Positions 1 through 11,897 of a DNA stretch of 64,000 bases are shown here, in pieces (within the stretch, counting starts at the first letter, position 1; each line of letters starts with the position of its first letter). Under the pieces are notes generated by a model. The model made no database searches. It was not told the origin of the DNA and saw nothing but the letters and a program-made list of their open reading frames with translations. The translations under genes and the position numbers were made by a program. Origin of the DNA: Bathymodiolus brooksi (Eukaryota; Mollusca; Bivalvia; Mytilida; Modiolidae); assembly GCA_963680875.1 (NCBI GenBank), contig OY804588.1:57858369-57922368 (forward strand), given 5' to 3'.

Positions 1-1457
1 CAAGTTCCGTTTTAAAAGGTTATTTCTAAATAATTAAAATCCATAAACAGTTTGGTTTTCTTCCCGATTACATTGTAAATATAAATGGAGTGTTTTCTAC
101 AGTTCGATTTGGAAAAAAAATCATGACTTGTTTTTTCAAAATGTACATGTACTTGTGTGTCCTCCTTGTTATGCATAACTTCCCCATGTTGTAAATATTG
201 TACATCATTTATACTTATTAATGTATTTATTTATTGTATAGTTGTATATCTAAAAATCATTGTACTTACCGTACAAAGGTTTTATCGGAATAAAGATATA
301 TAAAACTTTGAGTACATGTACATGTAATAAATTTAAAGGATCTTTTTTGTATTTCATTTGCTTGCATGAAAGGTTTAGATAATTAATCATAGGGTCGTAG
401 AGTATTTATTAAGTCCAATGAGGCAAAGATCTACATGCTAGCAGGTTTCTAATAGAAAGGATCGGTAAATGTATGGACCGGTCTTAATGTACTTTGTTAG
501 ACATTACTGCTCAGACACATTCAGTACGAATATGGCTCCTGTGTATATGTAACGGTTTAAAAATGATTTCCATAACAAGTGCCAATATACAATGTCATGT
601 AAGCATAATTATCTCAAAAGAATATGTTCAATATACACAGGTGTCGGTAAAGAAATTCGGTTTGAAGAAACTGAAGGGAACGGATAATAATATTCTAAAC
701 ATTCTTAGCGTATTTAATTTTTTTTAACCACTATAAAAAATAGATTATGAATTATCTTGGAGTTTTCAAGGGAAAACTGTTGTCGCATGTACTTGAAATA
801 TGTGTTGGACACGCCGATAATAATGTTTTTTTTTGTAATTTTAGGACACTTGGCTTCGAATCTGTACTGTCAAATGTGAATTGAACATTACAAATATTTA
901 TGTATTACAATTATGTTTCGAGAAGTCAAGGTCCTCACAGAGGTATACAATACATCCTAATTAATTATACACAAAGCCATAAAATTTTCAGAGCCCCCGG
1001 TAGGATTATTTCCTGTATTATTGTACAGGCAAATAATATGAATTCACACACTTTTTAAAATATAATTCGACCATTAAAATGACAAACATTAAACGAGTTT
1101 TGCTATCCTGTTAAATAAGAACTACATTTTTGCACAGAAGCAAAACCTTTTATTAACAAAAAACCGGACAATCAACCAGCAAAAAAGAGTGAAAACAAAA
1201 AACAATGAATAGGCAACATTAGACATCCCGATTTTTGCTATCATGTCTTGACCGGGAATGTCTAAGCACCGCTAAGACCATTTAAGTACACCAAGACTCT
1301 AAAAACTGCCGCTAAGGACATGTAGGAGATATTTTACTAGCACCAAGTACATTGTAATGCATAAAAATGTAGAAAATAAACCTTATTTTTACATTTTCAT
1401 AGTGATACTATGAACAGTTATTCATTTATTAATAATTATCCTTGGCACGCGTCGTTA
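1..1457. other. AT-rich flank without a recognisable gene
   Basis: No open frame here looks like a protein I know. An AATAAA polyadenylation hexamer lies at 289-294, so the first 300 bases could be the 3' UTR of a plus-strand gene ending left of the window, but nothing else supports that. The rest is low-complexity AT-rich sequence. Confidence 0.4.
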
Positions 1458-1466
1458 GTTCAGACG

Positions 1467-2066
1467 GTTCATTCCCACTTGGTCTACGGTACTCCCATTT
1501 GGTCTATTCCCATTTGGTCTATTCCCACTTGGTCTACTCTAGAAAAATGATAGTGTTGCATTTGGTCTACTCTATGAATTTTATATACAAAAACAACATA
1601 TAAAAAACAATTTCACTCTATTATGAGAAAAGTTTAAGGGAAAGTTTAAAAGTTTCAATTTAAAAATTTTATTTGCATTCACTGATTAATTAAATGTAGA
1701 TTTAAGTTTTATTTATTACTTTTTGAAATTCCGGAGAATTGTACTCGGTTTACATTATTTCATAGAATAGAGAATTGAAATGGGAAATGTGTCCTTATAG
1801 GTACACTTAGCATGACATCGCATGAATTCTTTTTTGGTAGAGCTACAATGAAAACATGAACAGAAAAAGAATACACAATCACAACCCTAATACACTATCA
1901 TTTTAATTTAAAAGATGTTTATAGATCTCTATTTCATTAAGTAGACGAAATGGGAATTATTAAATTTTCAACAGGAGACGAAATAGGAATAGACAAAATG
2001 GGAATGGTCAAATAGTAGACGAAATGGGAATAGACCAAATGGGAGTAGACCAAGTGGGAAGTTACC
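1467..2066. mobile_element. 600-bp inverted-repeat element, MULE-like MITE
   Basis: Both ends carry inverted arrays of a motif close to TTCCCATTTGGTCTAT: plus sense at about 1470-1570 and complement at about 1940-2065. The nine bases GTTCAGACG flank it on both sides (1458-1466 and 2067-2075), which looks like a target-site duplication. No transposase is present, so this is a non-autonomous element. A 9-bp duplication is typical of Mutator-like transposons; that assignment is inference. Confidence 0.6.
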
Positions 2067-2075
2067 GTTCAGACG

Positions 2076-3120
2076 AACTCTACCGTGACACCTGAATATA
2101 CAAGATAAATACTTTATTACAATCTCACCTCTTGATTTACAACATATGAATACAAATAAAAGCTAAGTATAGTAAGAATACACAAAAGCCACTCTGACAA
2201 GAGTTACGAGAGACTATTGTTATCTACATATATAAACAAAAACAAAAACAAACAATAATATGTACATATGTAAAATTATCAATATAAAATATGTTTTTTT
2301 TCTCATTAAAATCTCATAGCAGATTTTGACAGAATAATAACGCATATTCTCATTAGTGAATAAATAATAAAATATAAATTGAGCGGCATCTGACAAGTGT
2401 GTAAAGTTATTATTATACAAACAAACATGCTTGAATGAATACTGACGCAATCTTCATATGCTGGACATGTTTTTCATCTTCAATACAATTATTTATTTGA
2501 AAATTATTGTTAAAGCAAATTCTATTTTCAATTAAAAGACATTCATATCGTCCAGTTCTTATTTTTAATGCCACATCTAAATTTGTCAAATACATAAAGA
2601 TTATCAAGAAAATCATTGAAGTGTGGTGACTGTGTATTTGAAAAGTAATAAGTTCATCTGTCCTTTGCATTATTTATAAACCTGTTATAATTAAATGTAT
2701 AGTTAAGAAAATGGTATGTTTTATGAAATCCTTGTGTTTTTGTTTCGTAGTTCCGTTATTTTACGTGAGACTCCCCTGAAAAACGGTAGCTTCTTCGCAT
2801 GAAAGTATGTTTGAAATGAATTATAAAAAGAAATGTTCATACCATTATAAAGTTATGTTATTACTCAAAAATGCTTAATAAACACAACAGTTTACTTATC
2901 TATTTCCGTACAAAAATAAAACAAAACATACAGTATCAGTAATTAACGTTTACTTTATTGTTTTTCAAACGTAATGTCTTTGTAAAATAGAGTTACCAAG
3001 CTCGTACATTTGTTTTACTTATCTTTGTTTAATAAATAGCTTTAATCAGGTAGATCAAACGATCTGATTGTTTATTTGTTCGGAGTTGATTGCCAATCAA
3101 ACAGGCAAAATTGTTAATAA
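2076..3120. other. Intergenic AT-rich sequence, nothing recognised
   Basis: I see no convincing gene, repeat array or transposon end. Minus-strand open frames of 76-85 codons here have the biased composition of translated AT-rich noncoding DNA. Confidence 0.4.
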
Positions 3121-3276
3121 GTAGCCTTTTTCACAAAAATTCGTAAGTATAATCTTAACTTTTTCACTTACGATTAATCCTACGACAATTCCTAAGTCAT
3201 TTTAAACAAAGATTTGCTTACGACAAATTTTAATCTTACGACTAAAATTACATTTACGATAAACAATTCTTCCTTA

Positions 3277-3428
3277 GGTGTGCTCGATACAGCATTATGT
3301 GATAAAGTTTGTCAGTGATTTGTGGCAGGTCGGTGGTTTTCTCCCGGTTCTCCGGTTTCCCCCACCAATAAAACTGACCGCCACGATGTAACTGAAATAT
3401 TGTTGAAAGGGGCGTTAAACACCATAAA
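3277..3428 (+). repeat. SINE type 1, 5'-truncated body
   Basis: The body runs from a GATACA/ATTATGTGATAAAG segment to the 3' module AACTGAAATATTGTTGAAAG and GCGTTAAACACC. The same body recurs more than a dozen times in the window. The tRNA-derived head seen in full copies (e.g. 59020-59275) is missing. Confidence 0.7.
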
Positions 3429-4340
3429 CTATCTTCCTCAGCAACCTAGTTTCATTTTCATTGAACAATATATTATCTGAGCAACGATTTCTCAGAAAAG
3501 TGGTCCTTTATCACAGACAGTCTCAGAGAATATACTCATACAAAAAATGTTGTTTTCTTAAATAAACATATTCAATAAAACATTTCCGGCACTAATTTAT
3601 AAGCAGTTTTTATGCTATGATGTTACCATAACAACAGGTCTTCTATCTCGTCTGCATTTACAAAAGCAAGCCGTCAGATTGAACATCACAAGTGACAGGA
3701 AGTTATGATGCATATATATATTGCAAAAGGTTTGTAAAATCAGTATTGGAACACTAAACCAGTTCGCATTTACATCCTTGTGTAATCAAATCCGAGTATG
3801 AGACTGTGTTTGTATTGAATTTTTATCTAATACATTTGTATATGAATTGGTCAACAATAACTCCACAAAATATGAACGGGTATGATTTTCGTATAAAGGA
3901 AAATTTCTTATGCATGTAAATTATAATTATCTATAAAATTTGTCATTACTTGGAGTTATTTGTCATCATCCACGCGTGCTCACTTTTGGTAGAAGTCTTT
4001 TTAAGGGAGTGAATCTGGAGTTCGACAAAAAAAACTTATTCATATATATTATCCAGTGGCGTAGTTGCATATACGCTGTCACGCCATGGCGTTCACATCG
4101 GCAGGTTAAAAAAAATTGGGAAATAAATTTAAAAAAAAATTATCTTTTTGTTGCTACTTTTAAAACAGTTTAATTAATAGTAAATCAGTATAATTAATAT
4201 ATCGCTAATAGGACGTACTAGTAAACGATCTATGCATGGTAATATACAGACTAGCAAACGCTACGCTAACGTCCGCATTTCCTATTACACCATTAGCGAT
4301 TTCATATAATTTAGTGTTCATAATTCATTTCCGATTTAAA

Positions 4341-4565
4341 ATGTCTTTACAAAACGTCATGTCAAAACGCGAAAAACCTGGATGGCAAATAATTGACCAT
4401 TTCTTCACTAAAGCCGTACCAACTACGCATCTACCAGATGACCCTGATAAACAATGTACTGTGGATGAAGATGCTTCAAGTGAAGAATATTCTAATGTGG
4501 CACTTCCGCAAGACATTGCAACTGAAAGATCAGCGGCCAGTTGCATTGACAGCTCACCCTCATAA
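4341..4565 (+). pseudogene. N-terminal fragment of a hAT-type transposase (tentative)
   Basis: An open stretch begins at the ATG at 4341 and codes about 74 residues, starting MSLQNVMSKREKPGW, with an acidic Ser-rich tail. It lies inside the hAT element, upstream of a clear hAT C-terminal region and on the same strand. It resembles the N-terminal leader of ZMYM/THAP0-type hAT proteins ahead of the zinc finger, but no zinc-finger Cys/His cluster is present. The frame is open another 35 codons upstream. It stops just before an inserted SINE, so it reads as the remnant left by an internal deletion. Confidence 0.35.
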
Positions 4566-4570
4566 CTAGA

Positions 4571-4840
4571 TGGGACCCGGTGGCTCAATGAGTTAGGTAG
4601 TTGGATTACCTAACAACTCATACAAGCATATCACCAATACGGCGTTGGTTCGCGCCCGGCTTCGTAAATTACAAAAAGGGTGCACTCGACTCGCAGCCGC
4701 AAGTGATATAGTTTACAAGTGGCTTACCTGTGGCCGGTAGTTCTCTCCGGGTACTCTCGCTTCCTCCACCACCAAAACTGGTCGCCATGATATAGCTGAA
4801 ATATTGCTAAAGGTGGCATTAAACACAATAAAACAAACAG
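4571..4840 (+). repeat. SINE type 2, full-length tRNA-derived
   Basis: The head GGTGGCTCAATGAGTTAGGT followed about 60 bases later by TTGGTTCGCGCCC resembles the A and B boxes of a tRNA-derived RNA polymerase III promoter. The body ends in the 3' module shared with the other SINE types (ATATAGCTGAAATATTGC and GCATTAAACAC). It sits between the two transposase fragments. Inverted relatives lie at 32438-32695 and 61634-61885. Confidence 0.7.
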
Positions 4841-4867
4841 GCCAAGGCCTAGATATATCATGTCTGC

Positions 4868-5473
4868 ATGAATCTGAAACTTAAATTAGCCAAATCTTTC
4901 GATATATCTGAAAGTATTCCTAGGCGATGTGGTAGACAGACTTCTAGAGCCAATCACCCCGCGGAAACGCCAAAACAGTATTGCCGAATTTCTTTGTACT
5001 ATCCATTTTTGGACCATTTGATTACAGAGCTTGAATCACGTCTCCTTAAATCGGACAACCGCTTCCATGCACAGTATATACTGCCCCGTGCTGTAAACAA
5101 ATTAACTGATGATCATGTCGCTACAGTATACGACGCATATCAGGCTGACATTGATTTGTCATTAGAGGATTTCAGGAGAGAAGTTGCCAGATGGCGAACC
5201 CACTGGGTCATTACAAAATGTAATGATTTGCCAACAGCATTTAGTACCACACTTGATTCTGTAAATCCTGTTCTCGATCCTTCTATTATGTGTTTTGTTA
5301 ACCATGCCAGTAGCAAGTGCTACTGCTGAAAGGTCATTTAGTGTACTGAGAAGAAAACTTACATTAAGCCGACTATGAAGAATGACAGGCTATCTCCCCT
5401 TGCATTGATGCATATTCACCAATATTTTGAAGTGGACTTGTACAAAAGCAATGAAGGTGTTCGTATCTGCTAA
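4868..5473 (+). pseudogene. hAT transposase C-terminal region, broken
   Basis: The frame 4868-5329 codes a stretch typical of ZMYM/THAP0-like hAT transposases (ISLYYPFLDHLITELESRL and following helices). The hAT dimerisation region continues over about 5305-5473, but in other frames: an AERSF-type motif at about 5340, then an RLSPLALMHIH-type motif to a stop at 5471-5473. At least two frame breaks separate these parts, and the catalytic core and zinc finger upstream are missing. It cannot make an active enzyme as written. Confidence 0.7.
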
Positions 5474-5879
5474 GACACGAAGGGCAGATTGCAAACAATT
5501 TTAGGAAATTCTTGACTATCAAAGTCGTGTAAATTGTGCTGGATTCTATGTTATATGAAACCCCTTCTCCATGCTTATGGCGTGCACACTATATAGCATC
5601 AGCTACGCCCCTGTTATCCATGCTGGATAATTCATTTTATCGGTTGTGCTTCAGCAAAATATTTACCCCCCACCCCATTTCTCAATTAATCCCATCCCAC
5701 ATAAAATTAAACGCTTGTTCTTTTACTGATGAAAATTTATCCCGATTTTTCCGAGATAACCCAAATTAAGATGTGTTTATCATCGATCAATCATGAAGAC
5801 GAATACATATCCCTGTTATATATTAATATAACAGAAGAATGTACACTTATGTACAGCCAGAGTGTTCGATGATCATCGA

Positions 5880-6035
5880 AGTTGCCAGAAATTAATAAAT
5901 CATATTTCACAGTTTTCCGGTTGTTGACTGATTTTGTCTGTTTATATACTTATGAGTTTTGACTTTCCCTTTGTAAGATTGTTCGGAGTTCGGTAATTTT
6001 GTTATTACCCTTATTTACTAATATAAAGGCAATAT
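5880..6035 (+). repeat. Dispersed mussel-type repeat
   Basis: A segment containing GAGTTTTGACTTTCCCTTTG and TTCGGAGTTCGGTAATTTTG recurs inverted at about 48596-48700 inside the DIRS-type element. I recognise its style from mytilid sequences. No coding capacity is visible. Recognition of the family is from memory and unverified. Confidence 0.5.
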
Positions 6036-6578
6036 CGAAACGATATTATTGGATCCAGAAACCTTCAGTCCTATAGCGGCTGTTCATACAAAACTTGCGT
6101 AAGCGGAGTAGATGTCTAGAAGAAAATCCCGTATTCCTGTTTTTATAAAAAAAAAATAAATAATGAAAAAGAAGAATTCTCGCCAAGTTTGCAAGTAGTC
6201 TTTTCGATTGTCGACCGTTCCTAATTTGAAATCTAAAATTAAAAGAATTATCCTGATTTTGTTTTGGTCATATGGTAGTTGCTATGCAAACGATACACTT
6301 TGCTGCATTGAAAAGGTAAATGTACGGAATGCATCGTTATACACTCTGTTATTAGTCACGCCAAAAAGGAGTAAACAACAATGTCATTTGTAGCGTCTGT
6401 TTGTATTAAACCATATTTATTTCAATAAACATGTATCAATATGTGCAATGAGGTTTGTCATACGATCAGTGAAAATGCGCTAACGGTGAATTGCTCTCTT
6501 CTTTTCAAGCCGAAGCGCCAATACATCGTCCATCTTTTTTTTCTATTTTTTCACTTACGATAAAAGATAAGACATAAA

Positions 6579-7799
6579 GGATCTAACACCGGTAAGATGG
6601 CAAGACGGAAAAATTTCAGACACCCAAGGAAAATATTTCTGGTCTCAAACCAGGCTCCACCGAGTTGGAGACCAACAGAAATCTTTCCCGCGGGTGTCTG
6701 AGATTTTTCCGCCTTGCCCTCTTATCGGTGTTTGATTCTTTTTCTCACTAATTTCCGTATCTTGTACGTTTTCCGGTGTTTGATTTTATTTCTCACTAAA
6801 CATCTTTGTTTTGCTTACATTCCATGGAGCATTTTCCCGCAAAAAATATTTTCCGTTGGTGAAGTTAATTGTCGATTTATCGATATACATCCGTGTATTG
6901 GCAGTATTTTAATTGTATTTCATAATACAATACTATGTATTTAATAAATATATTATATATGCTACTACAACAGCAATACATACCTGTAAACATTATTTGA
7001 CTTTGGTCAAAGGGAGGTAATTTCTTTCTTTACGTTAGTTACTAACAAGGGAGAGCACTCTATTATTTTTCTCAAAGAAAACAAACATTGACACGGTAGA
7101 AAGGGTGAGAAAAAGTCAAACGCAGTGAAAGGTGCAATATCGTTAAATCGTTAGAAAGCAGAATAGTATACATAGATTAATAAAAAAATACTTATGTTAA
7201 TCGCGGTTTTATTGATGAGAATAAAGACAGAACCGTAGTGAAGAGCTATTTTGCGAAACGTAACATATTCACGGGAAAAGTAGCGTGAAATTCTTATCTC
7301 ATCGACGTGTTGAGACAAGGATTTCTCACTTTTGAGACAGACCAGTTCCTATCTTTAGCGATGTGAGATTTTCTTATCTTGCACTTATGCAAGACAAAAA
7401 AATCACGTGCGCTTTACCGGCAAATACATGCTGTACAGTTTATGTCAACTGTCCTCCCCCCCCCAATTCTCCATGCTCTTCCTTTTTAAAATAAGTATAT
7501 AAGTTTTCAATCTTTTACAAACACGCAAATCCTAACAATCAGCCATATTATTACATAATAACTTTCACGCAATACACATAAATACGGAAATACTTTTTTG
7601 ATTGACATGAAGGGGAAATAACTCACATTGTTTACATTATCGTCTGCTAAAAGTACATAAAACAAACACGAAACTAAAAACAGCTGATAAAAGTGAGAAA
7701 AAAATCAAACACCGGCAAAAAGTGCAAGACAGGGAAATCTCCGATACCCGAGGGTGTCGGATATTTCCCTGTCTTGCACTTTTGTCGGTGTTAGATTCC
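6579..7799. mobile_element. Foldback element with a hairpin at each end
   Basis: Outer ends match as inverted repeats: GGATCTAACACCG at 6579-6591 and its near complement at 7786-7799. Each end is itself a long hairpin (about 6585-6733 and 7708-7792), with arms containing GCAAGAC and ACACCC. The inner edges of the two hairpins are inverted copies of a CACCG...GATT...TCTCACT segment. The interior has further small hairpins and no transposase. This nested-palindrome layout fits foldback-type non-autonomous DNA transposons. Confidence 0.5.
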
Positions 7800-8509
7800 A
7801 TATATCTCACACGGCTGAAAATAGGAACTGTGCTGTCTCATTAGTGAGAAAAATATTTCTCTTATTTCAAAATTTTACACTTAGTTACGACAGGGTAGTT
7901 TTACACGTAAAGTTAGGACTATTTTTACACTTAAGATTATCGTAAGTATTTTTGTGAAATTCTTTTTAATCTTAGTTTTACACTTACGACACTTTTGTAT
8001 CGTAAGAATTTTTGTGAAAAGGGCTACAAGCAGTGATAGCCGACACGTGCCTTTTAAATTGCTTATAAAATAAAGTAAAGTAGATTTTTATTTAAAGTCG
8101 GCACATATTTACATTTAACATAATCCTTTCCATCAAAATTCATAATTATTTTGAATAATATATTTTTCATCTAAAGGGATCATTATGCACAAAAACAATA
8201 ACTTCATGTTCTTAACCGCAGTTTTTAGAGTCTTAGTGCACAAAGACGATCTTAGCAGTGTTTAGACGTACTGGTCTTGGCCCTTTGGTTTTCAAACCCC
8301 TAAGCACAATCTTTTTTAACATCTGGCATACTAGATGAAAGTTATTCACATTTTTACATAAGAAAAAACTTTGACAGAAATTATGTACCCCGGGATGTTT
8401 CTGAAACATTTTTTTATTCACCCCACTGAAATTCCTTTCTTCCTTTCATACAACAATGCGGATAAACCATTACAAGTTGTTCTCCATATACATTGTTATT
8501 GTCTGTAAG

Positions 8510-9450
8510 CAGGGGCGGATCCAGGATTCGTGGTTAGGGGGGCGTGAGTAGGTGAGGGGTCTGAGGACCGCTTAAGGTCCCCAGCGGGTCCAAGGCAGAG
8601 CCCTGGTAGAGGGCACAGGGGGCTAAGCCCCTCGGAAGCTCTGGGGGTTTGAGGAATTACAGACATTTATTTGAACGACAATTTTGAACCAACCACACCA
8701 TTTTTATCAGACCAAAAAACTTGACTTTGAGTCTTAATTTTGTCGGACAATTGTTAACAGTATATTTTTGTCAGATTATAAGAACCTAAAGTAAAACTTT
8801 TCTTTAACAACCGTAATGCGAATTGTTCAACTCATGACTGATCGATCACGATATTTTAACCATTCAAAGAACTATTGGTTTAGTTTTAACGCATTCCTCA
8901 TTTCATTAATTGGTCTGTACTTTCGGTGCTTGTCCTTTCGGGTGGTTCTAGTTAATACTGCCCGTTCGGATGGAGCTTTTCTTTTCGTCGTTTGATTCAT
9001 TCATTGAAAACGTATAATTCGACCGTTCTTGTTTATAGACAAACAAAAGCGGAAATTGTCAATACATGAACTTGTTATTGATTTCTGATAAGCTAACGTA
9101 ACTAAATTAGATGATCAGAATCGTTTCATGCAGCATTAATGTTAACATATTCGCCTTTGTTTGTCTATAAACAAGAACGAATCATACGTTTTCAATGAAT
9201 GAACCAACGGCGAAACGAAAAGCTTCATCGAACGGACAGTATACTGATTTTTATCAATGGGAAGAACTTTTTAGAATGATATCCCAAATTTACTCCTAAT
9301 ATCATTACTATTCATTTTGACTTACAGGTCACGAGTTAACCATTCATGAAAAAGTTGTTTGTTGAACTGCTTAATTAACGTTGTATAACAAATGCTTTGC
9401 GAATTTTAGGGAGGCGCACGCCCCGCACGCCCCCTCTAAATCCGCCTCTG
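8510..9450. mobile_element. hAT-like MITE, 941 bp, 5-bp target duplication
   Basis: The left end reads CAGGGGCGGATCCAG and the right end is the complement of CAGAGGCGGATTTAG. GTAAG directly flanks both ends (8505-8509 and 9451-9455). There is no transposase frame. The CAG...CTG termini and 5-bp duplication match those of the hAT-like element at 4054-5613, suggesting one transposase type mobilised both. Confidence 0.6.
8953..9245. repeat. Long inverted repeat nested in the hAT-like MITE
   Basis: Arms of about 100 bases (roughly 8953-9055 and 9150-9245) are inverted copies; shared stretches include TTGTTTATAGACAAACAAA and ATTCATTGAAAACGTAT. A loop of about 95 bases separates them. It may be an independent MITE inserted into the outer element. 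Confidence 0.55.
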
Positions 9451-9904
9451 GTAAGTACTGGTATAGTGTAAACGTAAAGGGTCTCCTTTTCAATTCAAAT
9501 GAACTTACACTAGGCGACCACCGCTACAATTTCTTTTCTATTATACTACGTCAAATTGACAAGAAAACGTTAAACGTTTCCCTTTTTATATAAACTTACA
9601 AACTAAGAAAAAGAACTTCATAGCGGAAAATGCCCAAATTTTCATACACGTCGGTAAATTAATGACAATGCCATTTATAATGAACAAGATCATATATTCT
9701 GTGCAAATCATTGTGTTTGTCCCATAATTAATTTCTACACTTCATTGTGACATTTATGAAAATGCACACTATAAATATTCTCGTGTATATATTTTTTGGA
9801 AACTTTTGCATTCCAATTCAATATTAATCTTGGGCATTCTTATGTACATGTACATATCTAAACAATGAAACCTTTTAAAAATATGTTCAACATATATATA
9901 TATA

Positions 9905-10095
9905 TATATTAATCTTTTCCACGATGATTTCTACGCTATATCGTGTTCAACACACATATATTAATCTTTTCCACGATGATTTCTACGCTATATCGTGTTC
10001 ATCACACTTATATTAATCTTTTCCACGATGTTTTCCACGCTAAAGCGTAATAAAAACACACATATATAAAAGATGATCCTTTCCACGATGATACC
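9905..10095 (+). repeat. Tandem repeat, about 52-bp unit
   Basis: Three to four copies of a unit containing ATTAATCTTTTCCACGATG and TTCTACGCTATATCGTGTTC, increasingly degenerate to the right. It lies just outside the left edge of segmental duplication copy 1. Confidence 0.75.
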
Positions 10096-10302
10096 ACCCC
10101 GATGAAAAATATCATTTCACCTGTATGATTGATTTTCGTCGTGTTTTCCGCGACAGAGCAAACGTGGAAGGATTAATGTCCGTGGCGGAATAGTAGGAAA
10201 TGTAAAAAAAAAACATGCTGTTCCCTCTGTATTCTTGTATGACGGCACTATACATGACGGCCTTATATCCTGTTATATGCCGGTCATATATATTCTTATA
10301 TT

Positions 10303-10448
10303 CCGGTCCTTCATACTCTTATATGTCGGTCTTACATACTCTTATATGTCGGTCTTATATACTCTTATATGTCGGTCTTACATACTCTTATATGTCGGTC
10401 TTACATACTCTTAAATGTCAGTCCTTTATACTCTAATATGTCCATGCT
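10303..10448 (+). repeat. 23-bp minisatellite
   Basis: The unit is close to ATACTCTTATATGTCGGTCTTAC, about six copies. Copy 2 of the duplication has fewer units at 39225-39300. Confidence 0.8.
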
Positions 10449-10564
10449 ATATACTGTTATATGCCAATTGCCAACCCTTCCATACTCTTTGAATGACCAA
10501 TCAAAACACCTTTTTATTTTTATTGTTGGATACATTTTATTTTAAGACTATCAATATAGGATTA

Positions 10565-10650
10565 GTGTAAGGGTTATGGTGCTTAACGCCACTTTCAACA
10601 ATATTTCAGTTATATCGTGGCAGTCAGTTTTATTGGTGGATGCAATCGGA
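10565..10650 (-). repeat. SINE type 1, 3' fragment
   Basis: The inverted 3' module (TTAACGCCACTTTCAACAAT and TTTCAGTTATATCGTGG) is present without a body or head. The same fragment occurs at 39535-39610 in copy 2, so it predates the duplication. Confidence 0.65.
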
Positions 10651-11325
10651 GACTATCAATTTATAAAATAAGAGTGAGTGAGCGAGTGAATGAGTGAGTG
10701 AGTGATTATTGTTTAACGCCAACTCGGCAATTTTCAGCTATATCATGTCGAAATAAAATAAGACAAATGATAGAATATGCATCCCTATATCATACCATGA
10801 AAAATAAAAAATAAACTCTTTGGAAAGTATTTCATAGCAATATAAATAAATAAAATAATCCTGTTATGCCTAAACAAATACAATTATGAATGACAACATA
10901 ATAAAATTGACGGAATTTCTACAATGTAAGCAAAGCGAGATAACTCTAAAAAGCTTAGCGTCTTTGTTTTAAAAAATCTGATATAAAATTAATGTGATAC
11001 TTCAAATTTCCCTAAATTAAATTTAATATTAATTATAATCAGATATAGAATCAAGTAGATGGGAACCAACAATTTTAACGCATTTAAGGGTAAGCTAACA
11101 TTATTGCATCATATTGGTGAACACGGATATTGTACAGAAAATTCACTTTTAATATAAATATTGATTATATTATATATATATATATATATACTGTCAAATT
11201 ATAATATTAAGTATATATATATGTGTACCATCTACACACGCTTATACACATGTCTTACGCCTATCCCTAGATTTGCCTTACGAGACAAGGTAACACTACG
11301 ACTATTGAAGCTCCTTTTTTACGGA

Positions 11326-11421
11326 GTGGATGTAGTCGAGTGGTCTAGGGCGCTGGACGTAAGGCTAAGCGAATGGTGCTGCAGTGTAACAATGGTGTGG
11401 GTTCAAATCCCGTCGAGGGAA
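11326..11421 (+). tRNA. tRNA-Leu-like sequence, array unit 1
   Basis: An A-box-like TAGTCGAGTGGTCTAGGGC and a B-box GGGTTCAAATCCC are spaced as in a long-variable-arm tRNA; GGCGCTGGA...TAAGGCT resembles the anticodon arm of eukaryotic tRNA-Leu. The 5' and 3' acceptor strands do not pair and the anticodon stem is poor. It is probably a tRNA-derived pseudogene or SINE head, though the promoter boxes look usable. Confidence 0.4.
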
Positions 11422-11801
11422 GAACAAAAATTTGACAGCTCTTAAATCTAATTCTAACACTGTTTGGTTTAATTTTCAGACGTATATAATATTTAGTATT
11501 AACCTAGTATCCTTTAAAGTAACTTTGAGATCCAGTGGGACAGATATATTGTATGGTTGTCACTTGCTTCTAGACGTTTGTATAATATACTTTATTTCCT
11601 GTGACTGTATAGTGAATAATTCTTCATTATCCTATCAAATATATTAAAAATTGCTGAGTTAGATTGCTGTCAAATTATAATATTAAGTATATATATATGT
11701 GTACCATCTACACACGCTTATACACATGTCTTACGCCTATCCCTAGATTTGCCTTACGAGACAAGGTAACACTACGACTATTGAAGCCCCTTTTTTAGGG
11801 A

Positions 11802-11897
11802 GTGGATGTAGTCGAGTGGTCTAGGGCGCTGGACGTAAGGCTAAGCGAATGGTGCTGCAGTGTAACAATGGTGTGGGTTCAAATCCCGTCGAGGGAA
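11802..11897 (+). tRNA. tRNA-Leu-like sequence, array unit 2
   Basis: The tRNA-like sequence matches unit 1; the upstream flank carries the AGGGAG variant instead of ACGGAG. It has the same unpaired acceptor arm. Confidence 0.4.

Larger units (their letters stand above)
4054..5613 (+). mobile_element. hAT-like transposon with 5-bp target duplication
   Basis: The element starts CAGTGGCGTAGTTGCATA and ends with the complement of CAGGGGCGTAGCTGATG, both in the CAG...CTG style of hAT ends; CACGCCAT occurs subterminally at both ends. TTATC directly flanks both sides (4049-4053 and 5614-5618). Inside are an N-terminal transposase-like fragment, an inserted type 2 SINE and a broken C-terminal hAT transposase region. 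At 1.56 kb it is internally deleted compared with autonomous hAT elements. Confidence 0.65.
3121..8028. mobile_element. Candidate 4.9-kb terminal-inverted-repeat element
   Basis: The left end at 3121 begins GTAGCC, then a T-rich stretch and CACAAAAATTC; the reverse complement of the right end (about 8000-8028) reads almost the same over some 22 bases. Both ends continue into related clusters of CGTAAG/CTTACG motifs. Other transposons and SINEs lie inside. No clear target-site duplication was found, so two separate MITEs facing each other remain possible. Confidence 0.4.
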
